NCBI GenBank assembly: GCA_041394725.1
Contig: JAWKHR010000054.1
Span: 1-41,556 of the forward strand
Reading direction: 5' to 3'
Source: JAWKHR01 sp041394725
Lineage (GTDB): Bacteria; Acidobacteriota; Vicinamibacteria; Vicinamibacterales; SCN-69-37
Length of the DNA stretch: 41,556 bases
Of the stretch, positions 24,355-33,129 are shown one piece after another. The position numbers and the translations under genes were made by a program. The first letter of the stretch is position 1, and each line of letters opens with the position of its first letter. Below the pieces are notes generated by a model that ran no database searches, was not told where the DNA came from, and saw only the letters and a program-made list of their open reading frames with translations.

Positions 24355-24867
24355 ATGATCACCCCAGGAGCCGTGCTCGCCGACATCACCACGCTCGACG
24401 TGGACGCCATCGTCAACGCCGCCAACACGGCCCTCGTGCCCGGCGGCGGCGTGTGCGGCGCGATTCACCGCGCGGCCGGCCCCGCGCTCGCGGAGGCCTG
24501 CGCGCGCGTCGCGCCGTGCCCGACCGGCGAGGCGCGGATCACGCCGGGCTTCAACCTCCCGGCCCGGCACGTCATCCACGCGGTCGGTCCGGTGTGGCAC
24601 GGCGGCGGCGCCGGCGAGCCTGCGCAGCTTGCGTCGGCCTACCGCGCCTCACTGGCGCTCGCACGCGATCACGGCCTGACGAGCCTCGCGTTCCCGGCGA
24701 TCAGCACCGGCATCTTCGGCTACCCGCTGGCCGACGCCACGCACGTCGCCGTTGCCGCAGTCCGCGACTTCCTCGCCGACCGCCCGGGGACACTCGAGCA
24801 CGTCGTCTTCGCGTGTTTCAGTCCCGAGGTGCTCGAGGCGTACCGGCGGGAGGGAGTGAGGACGTGA
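24355..24867 (+). CDS. Macrodomain protein (ADP-ribose/O-acetyl-ADP-ribose binding, YmdB-like)
   Basis: A 170-aa single macrodomain that binds ADP-ribose and typically removes O-acetyl or ADP-ribosyl groups. The hallmarks are in order: ADITTLDVDAIVNAANTALV, then PGGGVCGAIHRAAGPAL, the middle ARHVIHAVGPVW, and FPAISTGIFGYPL, which forms the phosphate loop. The start is uncertain. The ATG at 24355 gives a normal-length domain, and an in-frame GTG at 24340 is possible. The frame is open back into the BNR gene's leader, where similarity is absent. It is divergent from the BNR-repeat gene across 112 bp. The substrate in vivo cannot be read from sequence. Confidence 0.88.
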   Translation: MITPGAVLADITTLDVDAIVNAANTALVPGGGVCGAIHRAAGPALAEACARVAPCPTGEARITPGFNLPARHVIHAVGPVWHGGGAGEPAQLASAYRASLALARDHGLTSLAFPAISTGIFGYPLADATHVAVAAVRDFLADRPGTLEHVVFACFSPEVLEAYRREGVRT

Positions 24868-25338
24868 AGGGGGCCGTGAGGCGTGTCCTGATGGCCACGA
24901 GGCTTGTCTGGACAGACATGAAGAGGTTGAAGGCATGAAGGCATGAAGGCGGCGCCGCGTCGGGGGCGGGCGTGCGGGCCGGCGGACGACGTCCGCCGGC
25001 CGGCTGTTGGGCCGGCCGCCTGGGGAGAAGCGGCGGGCGTGCATAGCGACGGTCTGCCGTCCCCGTCGTTCATGCGCGCCCGTCGTTTCGGCGCCCACAC
25101 GACCGCCCTGGTGCGCGGCGCCCTTCATGCCCTTCACGGCTTCATCTTCTTCATGTCGATCCCGTCGGGTGCCGCTCCTGACACCGTGCCGCGCGTCCTG
25201 CTGATCGCGTTTCGCGCGGTGGTCCCGTTCGCAGCGAGCGGCCCTGCTTCACGCCCTTCACGTCCTTCCACCCGCTAACTATTCCCGCCCGCCTCCGTAT
25301 AGGCCTAGAGGCGGGCCGTTCGCGGCCGGGGAGGGCAG
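24868..25338. repeat. Intergenic TGAAGGC-repeat cluster forming a long inverted repeat
   Basis: No gene is supported in these 470 bp. The left arm at 24915-24959 (GACATGAAGA, then TGAAGGCATGAAGGCATGAA, then GGCGCCGCG) pairs imperfectly with 25112-25157, whose reverse complement reads GACATGAAGA, TGAAG..TGAAGGGCATGAAGG, GCGCCGCG. Between them is a perfect 11-bp hairpin with a 3-base loop at 24977-25001 and a small one near 25047-25060. Weaker copies (GGACGTGAAGGG) occur at 24861-24872 and, inverted, near 25249-25266. The transcript would fold into a long rod. A mobile miniature element, a structured RNA or a spacer array are all possible. A TATAGG box near 25300 may serve the next gene. Confidence 0.6.
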
Positions 25339-27744
25339 ATGACGGCGTGGTTCAGGGACTTCCGGTACGGCGCCTGGATGATCGTCAAGCGGCCGGGCAC
25401 CTCCGCGACCGCGATTCTCGCGCTCGGCCTCGGCATCGGCCTGACCACCGTCATGTTCAGCATCGTCCAGGGCGCGCTGCTGCGCGGGCTCCCGTTCGAC
25501 GAGGGCGACCGGATCCTCCTCCTGCAGCGCGTCAACATCACCCGTCCGGGCCAGCGCCTGAGCGTGCCCGTCGACGACTACCTGGACTGGCGCGACCGGC
25601 AGCAGTCGTTCGAGGACCTCGGCGCCAGCGCGCCGGCCACGATCGTGATCAATGACCCGGCCGGGTTTCCCGAGCGCGTCCGCGCCGCGCAGATTTCGAC
25701 CAACGCGCTGTCCATCCTCCGCGTCCGGCCGGTGCTCGGGCGCGACTTCGGACCGGCCGACGGCGAGCCAGGCGCGGCCGCCGTGGCGCTCATCGGCCAC
25801 CAGATCTGGAGCACCCGCTATCACGGCGACCCCTCGGTCGTCGGCCGCACGATCGACGTCGGCGGCACCCCCACGACGATCGTCGGCGTGCTGCCCGACG
25901 GGTTCCGGTTTCCCCAGAGCCAGGACCTCTGGCGGCCGATCACGCTCCAGCGCGCGGCGACGCGGGGACGGGGCCAGACGCTTCGCGTGTTCGGCCGCCT
26001 GAAGCCCGGCGTTTCCGCGCGACAGGCCAGCGCCGAGATCGCCGGCCTCGCCCGGCAGCTCGCCGAGACCTACCCGGAGAACAAGGACCTGACGGCCACC
26101 GCCGGCCCCTACGTGCTGCGCGAAATCGGCGACGAGGTCGTCTCCACGCTGTTCACGATGCTCGGCGCGGTCTTCGGCGTGATGCTCATCGCGTGCGTCA
26201 ACGTCACGAACCTGCAGCTCGCGCGCGCGGCCGAGCGCACGAAGGAGATCGCGGTCCGGGCGGCGCTCGGGTCGGGCCGCTGGCGGATCGTGCGGCAGCT
26301 GCTGGCCGAGGGGCTGCTGCTCTCGGCCGCCGGCGCGGCGCTCGGCCTCGGCATCGCCGTCGCCGGGACCGGCGCGTTCATGCGCGCCATCGTCGACACC
26401 GACCCGCCGTTCTGGATCGACGTCCGCGTGGACCCGACCGTGGTCCTGTTCGTCGGCGGCATCACGGTCGCCGCCGCCGTCGTCTCCAGTGTGCTGCCCG
26501 GATGGCGCGTCGCCCGGTCGGACACCAACGCCGTCCTCAAGGACGACAGCCGGGGCGCGACCAGCGTCCGGATGGGCCTCTTCACGCGCTCGCTCGTGAT
26601 CATCGAGGTCGCCGCCTCGTGCATCCTGCTCGTCGTGTCCGGCCTGATGATTCGCAGCATCATGGCCACGAGCCGGGTGGACTATCCGTTCGCCACGAAG
26701 GACGTGTTCTACGCCCAGGTCAGCCTCGATCCCGGCGACCGCGACGAGGCCGGTCGCGTCCTGCAGATCGAGGACCTCGAGGCGCGCCTGTCGCGCCTGC
26801 CGGGCGTGCGCGCCGCGTCGCTTTCGACCGGGGTCCCGGGCACCGGCTCGGGTGGCGGTCCGCTCGACATCGAAGGCCAGGCGTATGCGAGTGATGACGA
26901 GCGCCCGCAGGCCGGCCGCATCGCGCTGACGCCCGCGTTCTTCGACGTCGCGCGCGTGCGGCCGCTGGCCGGCCGCGTGTTCACCGCCGCGGATCGGCTC
27001 GGCGCCGAGCCGGTGGTCCTCGTCGACGAGGTGTTCGCGCGCCGCTATCTCGCCGACGGCGCCACGATCGGCCGGCGCCTGCGCCTGGGCGACGACAAGC
27101 AGCCCTGGCGCACCGTCGTCGGCATCGTGCCGTCGCTCGCCGGCCAGTCCCAGGGCGGCCAGGTCGGCGCCATGGTCTTTCAACCGCTCACGCAGACGCC
27201 TTCCACCTTCCTCTATGTGCTCGCGTCCACCAGCGGCGACCCGCTCGCGCTCACCGCGCCCGTCCGCACCACCGTGCTCGAGGTGAGCGACAAGTCACCC
27301 GTGTCCACCCCGAACACGCTCGCCAGCGAACTCTGGCGACGGGGCTGGGCCTTTCGCGTGTTCGGCGGCCTGTTCCTGATGTTCGGCCTGGCGGCGCTCT
27401 TCCTCGCGGCCGCCGGGCTCTACGGCGTCATGGCGTTCAGCGTCCGCCGGCGGACGCCGGAACTCGGCGTGCGGATGGCCCTCGGCGCCACCCGCGGCGG
27501 CATGCTCCGCATGGTGCTGTGGCAGGGCTTCTGGCGGGTCGGGCTCGGCGTGCTCCTCGGGCTGGTCCCCGGCTGGTATCTCGGCACCCTGATGCAGGCG
27601 CTGCTGGCCAACGTGGACCCGGCGGATCCCGCCGTCCTGGGAACGACCGCCGCCACCCTCCTCGCGGCCGGGCTGCTCGCGAGCCTGACACCGGCGTTGC
27701 GGGCCGCGTCGGTCGATCCGCTGACGGCCCTGCGCCAGGACTGA
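25339..27744 (+). CDS. ADOP/MacB-like ABC transporter permease
   Basis: An 801-aa inner-membrane permease of the MacB/FtsX superfamily in the acidobacterial duplicated form. It has an N-terminal helix (SATAILALGLGIGLTTVMFSI), a large periplasmic domain (residues about 55-260; VPVDDYLDWRDRQQSF and WSTRYHGDPSVVGRTI are typical), and three helices beginning TMLGAVFGVMLIACVNVTNLQLARA. A fifth helix, a second periplasmic domain and a final three-helix set (AALFLAAAGLYGVMAFSVRRR, ELGVRMALGATRGGMLR) follow. It lacks the cytoplasmic N-terminal prefix seen in the ADOP gene at the end of the window. GGGGAGGGCAG precedes the ATG. No ATPase gene is adjacent, which is usual for the group. The substrate is unknown, perhaps peptides, lipids or antibiotics. 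Confidence 0.88.
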   Translation: MTAWFRDFRYGAWMIVKRPGTSATAILALGLGIGLTTVMFSIVQGALLRGLPFDEGDRILLLQRVNITRPGQRLSVPVDDYLDWRDRQQSFEDLGASAPATIVINDPAGFPERVRAAQISTNALSILRVRPVLGRDFGPADGEPGAAAVALIGHQIWSTRYHGDPSVVGRTIDVGGTPTTIVGVLPDGFRFPQSQDLWRPITLQRAATRGRGQTLRVFGRLKPGVSARQASAEIAGLARQLAETYPENKDLTATAGPYVLREIGDEVVSTLFTMLGAVFGVMLIACVNVTNLQLARAAERTKEIAVRAALGSGRWRIVRQLLAEGLLLSAAGAALGLGIAVAGTGAFMRAIVDTDPPFWIDVRVDPTVVLFVGGITVAAAVVSSVLPGWRVARSDTNAVLKDDSRGATSVRMGLFTRSLVIIEVAASCILLVVSGLMIRSIMATSRVDYPFATKDVFYAQVSLDPGDRDEAGRVLQIEDLEARLSRLPGVRAASLSTGVPGTGSGGGPLDIEGQAYASDDERPQAGRIALTPAFFDVARVRPLAGRVFTAADRLGAEPVVLVDEVFARRYLADGATIGRRLRLGDDKQPWRTVVGIVPSLAGQSQGGQVGAMVFQPLTQTPSTFLYVLASTSGDPLALTAPVRTTVLEVSDKSPVSTPNTLASELWRRGWAFRVFGGLFLMFGLAALFLAAAGLYGVMAFSVRRRTPELGVRMALGATRGGMLRMVLWQGFWRVGLGVLLGLVPGWYLGTLMQALLANVDPADPAVLGTTAATLLAAGLLASLTPALRAASVDPLTALRQD

Positions 27745-27824
27745 CCGGTCCGCGCCGCCCGCGTTCCGCCGATGCGCTAGGATGGGGGAGCCACGCCCTG
27801 TCCGTCCCGACGCGAGGACTCCTG

Positions 27825-28916
27825 ATGCATCGCGGCCCGCTCGCCTTCGGCGCGATCGCCCTCGTCGGCGTCGGCCTGCTCGCCGCGCCCCAGCAACCGC
27901 GCTTCCACGGCGCGAGCGACGCGGTGTCGATCTACGCGACCGTCGCCGATGCCGAGGGCCGGCTCGTCACCGACCTGACGGCCGATGACTTCGAGGTGAC
28001 CGACGACGGCCGGCCCGTGACGCTGAGCCTGTTCTCGGACGCCGTCCAGCCGATCACCATCGTCATCATGCTCGACCGCAGCGGCAGCGTGGAGCGCCGG
28101 TTCAGTCAGGTGCGCGACGCGGCCAGCGCGCTGGTGCGGACGCTCGAGGCGGGGGACCGCGCGCGCATCGGCACGTTCTCGGGCCGCATCGACATCGCGC
28201 CCGGGACGTTCACCGGCGATCGCGACCGGCTCCTCGACATCCTCTATGGCGACCTGCAGGATCCCGGCCCGACGCCGCTCTGGAACGCGACGGGCGCGGC
28301 GATCGACGCGCTGGCGGGGCAGCCCGGCCGCCGCGTGGTGCTGGTGTTCACCGACGGCCTCGACAGCCCGTGGTACGCGAGCGACGAGCCGAGCCTGACC
28401 TTCGACCAGGTGCGCGCCCGCGTCGAGGCCGAGGACGTCATGGTCTACGGCATCGGCCTGGCCGAGTCCTGCGCGCCGGATGCCGTTTCCGCGCTCCGGC
28501 AGCATCCGCTCTCGCCGGCCTCGGCGGTGCGCGCGCAGCGCGGCGGCGCGCGCGGCCTGCCGCCCCGGATCAACCCGCCGCCGTTCCCGCCGATGCGGCC
28601 ACCCGGTGGCGGCCTCCCGCCGCCGTCCCGTCCGACCGATCCGGGCGTGGACGAAGGACGGTCCTGCCGCGACCAGGGCCCGGACCCCGACCTGCGCACC
28701 CTGGCCGAGGTCGGCGGCGGCGGCTACTTCGAGCTGCGATCGACGATGAACCTCGCCGCGACCTTCACGCGCGTCGCCGAGGAACTGCGCCAGCAGTACC
28801 TGCTGGCCTTCACGCCCGGCGCGCTCGACGGCCGGGCGCACCGGCTCACGGTGCGCGTGCGCCGTCCGGGGCTGACCGTGCGCGCCCGGACCGGCTACCT
28901 CGCGACCCCGCGTTGA
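27825..28916 (+). CDS. Secreted VWFA-domain protein (acidobacterial type)
   Basis: A 363-aa exported protein with a signal peptide (FGAIALVGVGLLAAP). A short beta domain (ADAEGRLVTDLTADDFEVTDDGRPV) is followed by a von Willebrand A domain with an intact metal site: Asp84, Ser86 and Ser88 in MLDRSGSVERR. RRVVLVFTDGLDSPW follows. A Pro/Gly-rich insert (about residues 240-275, with PPRINPPPFPPMRPPGGG) interrupts the domain before GGGYFELRS and the C-terminal beta strands. It matches the VWFA-related family common in Acidobacteriota, whose role is unknown and probably adhesive or structural. The start follows TAGGAT (a -10-like box at 27777-27782) and GAGGACTCCTG. The ADOP permease stop lies 80 bp upstream. 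Confidence 0.84.
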   Translation: MHRGPLAFGAIALVGVGLLAAPQQPRFHGASDAVSIYATVADAEGRLVTDLTADDFEVTDDGRPVTLSLFSDAVQPITIVIMLDRSGSVERRFSQVRDAASALVRTLEAGDRARIGTFSGRIDIAPGTFTGDRDRLLDILYGDLQDPGPTPLWNATGAAIDALAGQPGRRVVLVFTDGLDSPWYASDEPSLTFDQVRARVEAEDVMVYGIGLAESCAPDAVSALRQHPLSPASAVRAQRGGARGLPPRINPPPFPPMRPPGGGLPPPSRPTDPGVDEGRSCRDQGPDPDLRTLAEVGGGGYFELRSTMNLAATFTRVAEELRQQYLLAFTPGALDGRAHRLTVRVRRPGLTVRARTGYLATPR

Positions 28917-29022
28917 GCTCGGGCCGCGGCGCCGCCTGCTGGCCGGCGCGAGACGCCCGCGTGGCCGCACCGGGCCCCGTCGCCCCGCGGTCCCCGGCGG
29001 ATCCGTGCTACAAGTGGGCGAT

Positions 29023-31188
29023 ATGCGTGCCCGTGTGATCCTCCCTCATGCCCTCATCCTGCTCCTGACCGTTCCCGTCGTCGTCGCCCAGCAGCCGCCG
29101 CCCCCGACCGGGTTCACGCGCGCGTCGGCCGACGCCAACCGCCGGTTCGAGCAGATCGTGATCGACACGCCGACGCCGGAGCGCGCGCGCCGCTGGCTCC
29201 AGACCCTCACCGAGGAGCCGCACGTCGCCGGCACGCCCCAGGAAAAGAAGGTGGCCGACTGGGTGCGCGCGCGCTTCGAGGAGTTCGGCCTGCAGGTTGA
29301 GACGGTGAAGTACGACGTCTTCCTGAACCACCCGCTCTCGGTGAGCGCGCGGCTCTACGAGCCGGTCAACGAGACGCTCTCGCTCGTCGAGGACGCCATC
29401 CCGCAGGACAAGGACTCCACGACGCTCGGCCAGTTCCCCGCGTTCCATGGCTACGGCGCGAGCGGGCGGGCGCGGGCGCAGGTCGTCTACGTCAACTACG
29501 GGTCGCCGGGCGACTTCGATCGCCTCGGGGAGCTGGGCGTGTCGGTCGAGGGCAAGATCGCGCTCGTCCGGTACGGCGGCGCGTTCCGCGGGCTCAAGGT
29601 CAAGGAGGCGCAGGAGCACGGCGCGGTCGGCGTCCTCATCTACAGCGACCCGGCCGACGATGGCTACATGCGCGGCGACGTGTATCCCGACGGGCCGATG
29701 CGCCCCGAGTCGGCGATCCAGCGCGGGTCGGTGCAGTTCCTCTCGATTCAGCCGGGGGATCCGTCCACGCCGGGCGGCGTGCCGTCCACCGACGGCGCGA
29801 CGCGCGTGGCGCGCGCGGACATGACCACCGTGCCGAAGATCCCGTCGCTGCCGATCGCCTATCGCGAGGCGGAGAAGATCCTGCGCCGGCTGGGCGGCCA
29901 GCGGGTGCCCGACGCATGGCAGGGCGGCCTGCCGTTCGCGTATCACGTCGGTCCTGGCGGCGCGGCCGTGGACATGTCGGTCCTGATGGACGAGGGTCTG
30001 AAGCCCATCTACGACATCATCGCGACGATCCCGGGCGAGACCGACGAGCTCGTCGTCGTGGGCAACCATCGCGACGCGTGGACGCCCGGCGCCGTGGACC
30101 CGAACTCGGGGACCGCGGCGCTCCTCGAGGCGGCGCGCGCGCTGTCGGCCGCGGTCAAGGCGGGCTGGAAGCCGAAGCGGACGATCCTGCTGTGCTCATG
30201 GGACGCCGAGGAGTACGGCCTCGTCGGATCGACCGAGTGGGCCGAGGCCAACGCGAAGAAGCTGACCGATCGTGCCGTCGCCTACCTGAACATCGACGTC
30301 GCGGTGACCGGGCCGAACTTCGGGGCCTCCGGCGTGCCGTCGCTGCGCGACGTGGTGCGCGAGGTCGCGGCGATGGTGCCCGAGCCGCGCCAGGGTGGCT
30401 CGGTCGGCGCCGCGTGGGAGAAGCGGCAGAAGAGCGCGTGGGCCGAGAGCACGCCGGTCGATCTCGACGGCGACGACAAGCCGTTCGAGCTGCAGCTCGG
30501 CCGGCTCGGATCCGGATCCGACTACACCGCGTTCCTCGACTATCTCGGCGTGCCGTCCACCGACGTCGGGTTCTCGGGCAGCTACGGCGTGTACCACTCC
30601 GTCTACGACGACTTCTGGTGGATGTCGCACTTCGGTGATCCGGAGTTCATCTACCACCAGGCCGCCGCGCGGGTGATGGGGCTGCTGGCGATGCGCGTCG
30701 CGTCGGCCGACGTCGCGCCGCTCCGGTTCGCGGGCTACGGGCGCGCGCTCACCGACGACCTGGACGAGCTGCGCACGATGGTCATCCGGCGCGCGCGCAC
30801 GGCCGACCAGAACGCGTTCCTCCCGGACTTCGGGCCCCTGCAGCGCGCGCTGGCCGACCTCGGCGAGGCAGGTCGCGCCGCGGACGCCGCGATGGACCGC
30901 GTGCTGGCGGCGGGCGATGCCGGCGCGATGCGGCGGATGAGCGAGGCGCTGCTGCAGGTGGAGCGCGGCTTCCTCGACCCCGCCGGGCTGCCGGGCCGGC
31001 CGTGGTTCCGGCACCAGCTCGTCGGTCCCGGGTTGACCACCGGCTACGCGCCGTGGCCGTTCCCGGGGGTGCGCGAGGCGGTGGAGAAGAAGGACCGCGC
31101 GATGTTCGACACCGAGTCGCGCAAGGTGATCGCGGCGCTCGGCGCGGGAACGGCGAAGCTCCGGCAGGCCGCCGCGGTCGCGCGGTAG
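29023..31188 (+). CDS. Secreted M28 zinc metallopeptidase, glutamate carboxypeptidase II-like
   Basis: A 721-aa exported peptidase with a signal peptide ending near VVVAQQ. A PA-type insert domain (about residues 140-260, VEGKIALVRYGGAFRGLKVKEAQEHGAVGVLIYSDP in part) is followed by the M28 catalytic domain. The di-zinc site is complete by comparison with glutamate carboxypeptidase II: His349 and Asp359 in GNHRDAWTPGAVDPNSGTA, catalytic Glu396 and ligand Glu397 in WDAEEYGLVGSTEW, Asp425 in LNIDVAVTG and His525 in YHSVYDDFWW. A C-terminal helical dimerisation domain follows. It probably cleaves small C-terminally acidic peptides in the periplasm. The ATG at 29023 begins the signal peptide. The ABC transporter pair begins 9 bp downstream. 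Confidence 0.92.
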   Translation: MRARVILPHALILLLTVPVVVAQQPPPPTGFTRASADANRRFEQIVIDTPTPERARRWLQTLTEEPHVAGTPQEKKVADWVRARFEEFGLQVETVKYDVFLNHPLSVSARLYEPVNETLSLVEDAIPQDKDSTTLGQFPAFHGYGASGRARAQVVYVNYGSPGDFDRLGELGVSVEGKIALVRYGGAFRGLKVKEAQEHGAVGVLIYSDPADDGYMRGDVYPDGPMRPESAIQRGSVQFLSIQPGDPSTPGGVPSTDGATRVARADMTTVPKIPSLPIAYREAEKILRRLGGQRVPDAWQGGLPFAYHVGPGGAAVDMSVLMDEGLKPIYDIIATIPGETDELVVVGNHRDAWTPGAVDPNSGTAALLEAARALSAAVKAGWKPKRTILLCSWDAEEYGLVGSTEWAEANAKKLTDRAVAYLNIDVAVTGPNFGASGVPSLRDVVREVAAMVPEPRQGGSVGAAWEKRQKSAWAESTPVDLDGDDKPFELQLGRLGSGSDYTAFLDYLGVPSTDVGFSGSYGVYHSVYDDFWWMSHFGDPEFIYHQAAARVMGLLAMRVASADVAPLRFAGYGRALTDDLDELRTMVIRRARTADQNAFLPDFGPLQRALADLGEAGRAADAAMDRVLAAGDAGAMRRMSEALLQVERGFLDPAGLPGRPWFRHQLVGPGLTTGYAPWPFPGVREAVEKKDRAMFDTESRKVIAALGAGTAKLRQAAAVAR

Positions 31189-31197
31189 GCGGCCTCC

Positions 31198-32229
31198 ATG
31201 GCGTCTCCCGTCGCGATTCGCACCGAAGGCCTGCGCAAGGTCTATCCTCCTCCGACCCGCCGCCGGCGCCCGGCGATCGGTCCGCCGATGCTCGCCGGTG
31301 AGGGCGGCGGGCCCGCGCGCCAGCCCGGACCGTCGGGCGACACCATCGCGCTCGACTCGCTCGACTTCGAGGTGCAGCCCGGCGAACTCGTCGGGCTGCT
31401 CGGGCCGAACGGCGCGGGCAAGAGCACGACGATCGGCATCCTGACCACGCGCATCCGGCCGACGGCCGGCCGCGCGGAGGTGGCCGGCGCCGACGTGACG
31501 CGGGACCCGGTCGGCGTGCGGCAGCGCATCGGCGTCGTGCCGCAGCGGCCGAACCCGGATCGATCGCTCACCGCGGTCGAGAACCTGCGGTTTCACGCGG
31601 CCTACTTCGGCATCGACCGCGGCGCCGCGGACCGGCGCGCCCGCGAGTTGATGACCAAGCTCGGCCTCGGCGGCCGCGAGGACGCCAAGGCCGACCAGCT
31701 CTCGGGCGGCCAGCTGCAGCGCCTGATGATCGCGCGCGCGCTCATCCACGAGCCCGACGTGCTCTTTCTCGACGAGCCGACGGTCGGCCTCGACCCCCAG
31801 GCGCGCCTGGCGCTCTGGGAGATCCTGCGCGAGCTGCACGCCCAGGGCCGGACGATCGTGATGACGACGCACTACATGGAGGAAGCCGATCAGCTGAGCG
31901 ACCGCGTGGCGATCGTGGACCGCGGGCTGCTCCTCGCGTTCGACACGCCGGCGACGCTCAAGACGCGCGCGCCCGGCGGGACGGCCGTGGAACTGCAGCT
32001 CGACGGCGACGCCGCGCCCGCGCTGGCCGACGTCCGGGCCGCCGAGGGCATCACCGGCGCCGAGGCGACCGGGCAGACGCTGCGCGTCTTCACCGAGCGG
32101 GGCGGCGACGTCATCCCCGGCCTGATCCGGATCGCGGAGCATCACGGCCGGCAGATCCGCGACATCCGGCTGTTCCCGCCGAGCCTCGAGACGCTCTTCA
32201 TTTCGCTCACGGGGAGGACGATCGAGTGA
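31198..32229 (+). CDS. ABC-2 type exporter ATP-binding protein
   Basis: A 343-aa ATPase that powers the adjacent permease. Walker A is GPNGAGKST (residues 69-77), the signature LSGGQ (168-172) and Walker B DVLFLDEPT (about 187-195); the H-loop is in VMTTHYMEEADQLSDR. The C-terminal DrrA-like extension (about residues 240-343) is present. An unusual feature is a Pro/Arg/Gly-rich insert of about 30 residues after GLRKVYPPP (TRRRRPAIGPPMLAGEG) before the first strand resumes at IALDSLDFEV. Its start lies 9 bp after the M28 stop, so it may be co-transcribed. The stop overlaps the GTG of the permease by 4 bp (GTGA). Confidence 0.93.
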   Translation: MASPVAIRTEGLRKVYPPPTRRRRPAIGPPMLAGEGGGPARQPGPSGDTIALDSLDFEVQPGELVGLLGPNGAGKSTTIGILTTRIRPTAGRAEVAGADVTRDPVGVRQRIGVVPQRPNPDRSLTAVENLRFHAAYFGIDRGAADRRARELMTKLGLGGREDAKADQLSGGQLQRLMIARALIHEPDVLFLDEPTVGLDPQARLALWEILRELHAQGRTIVMTTHYMEEADQLSDRVAIVDRGLLLAFDTPATLKTRAPGGTAVELQLDGDAAPALADVRAAEGITGAEATGQTLRVFTERGGDVIPGLIRIAEHHGRQIRDIRLFPPSLETLFISLTGRTIE

Positions 32230-33032
32230 CCACGCCCGCCTTCACCCCGCGCCCGCGGGTCCCGGCGCTCCGGGTGTTCCTGGCGCTCCTCCGGCGCGAC
32301 GCGCACGTGGCGCGCAAGGAGCTGCCGTTCTTCCTGCTGCGTGTGACGCTCCAGCCGCTGCTGTTCGTCATCGTCTTCGGGTTCCTGCTGCCGAAGATGG
32401 GCTTCGTCCAGCGCGGCTACACGTCGGCGCTGCTGCCCGGCATCCTCGGGATCAGCCTGGCGTTCGCGAGCCTGCAGTCGGTCGCGCTGCCGATGGTCGC
32501 CGACTTCGGCTGGACGCGCGAGATCGAGGACCGGCTGCTCGCGCCGGTGCCGATCACGCTGGTCGCGCTCGAGAAGGTGCTCGCCGGCATCGTGCAGGGC
32601 GTGCTGGCGGCGCTCTTCGTGCTGCCGCTCGCGCGGCTCATCATGGGGCCGATTGCCGGGCTCGACGTCCACGCCTGGGGCGAGCTCATCGGCGTCACGC
32701 TGCTCGCGGCCGCCGCGTTCTCGACCTTCGGCCTGCTGATGGGCACGCTCATCGAGCCGGCCCAGATCGGCCTGATGTTCGGGTTCATCGTCGCGCCGAT
32801 GATCTTCTTCGGGTGCGCGTACTACCCGTGGCAGGGCCTGTCGGCCGTGCCCGCGATGAAGTACGCGGTGCTCGTCAACCCGCTGGTCTACGTGTCCGAG
32901 GGCATGCGGGGCGCGATCACGCCGACGCTGCCGCACATGCCGCTCGCGCTGGTGCTCGTCGGCCTGACCGCGCTGACCGCGATCTTCTGGCAGCTCGGCA
33001 TCCGCGGCTTCCACCGCCGCGCCATCGGCTGA
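32226..33032 (+). CDS. ABC-2 type exporter permease
   Basis: A 268-aa inner-membrane protein with six hydrophobic segments: PFFLLRVTLQPLLFVIVFGFLL, SALLPGILGISLAFASLQSV, VLAGIVQGVLAALFVLPLARL, LIGVTLLAAAAFSTFGLLMG, IGLMFGFIVAPMIFFGCAYYPW and LALVLVGLTALTAIFWQLGI. The motif MIFFGCAYYPWQGLSAVPAMKY is typical of DrrB/ABC-2 exporters of lipids, drugs or polysaccharides. The GTG start at 32226 overlaps the ATPase stop, giving strict translational coupling. It is the last gene before the indel-rich zone. The convergent radical SAM gene ends 97 bp beyond. Confidence 0.92.
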   Translation: MTTPAFTPRPRVPALRVFLALLRRDAHVARKELPFFLLRVTLQPLLFVIVFGFLLPKMGFVQRGYTSALLPGILGISLAFASLQSVALPMVADFGWTREIEDRLLAPVPITLVALEKVLAGIVQGVLAALFVLPLARLIMGPIAGLDVHAWGELIGVTLLAAAAFSTFGLLMGTLIEPAQIGLMFGFIVAPMIFFGCAYYPWQGLSAVPAMKYAVLVNPLVYVSEGMRGAITPTLPHMPLALVLVGLTALTAIFWQLGIRGFHRRAIG

Positions 33033-33129
33033 CCGCGCCGGTCGGGCGGTCCCGGCAGAGGACGCCCGTCGCGGCCGGCCGCGGCCGGTGACCCGGCGGC
33101 CCGGTCGTGACCCGCGAGCGTGGCGGGAC

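Noticed and set aside
25279..27183. A 634-codon frame antisense to the ADOP permease
   Set aside because: Low-complexity Asp/Gly/Arg/Ala composition; the opposite strand is a clear permease with helices and family motifs.
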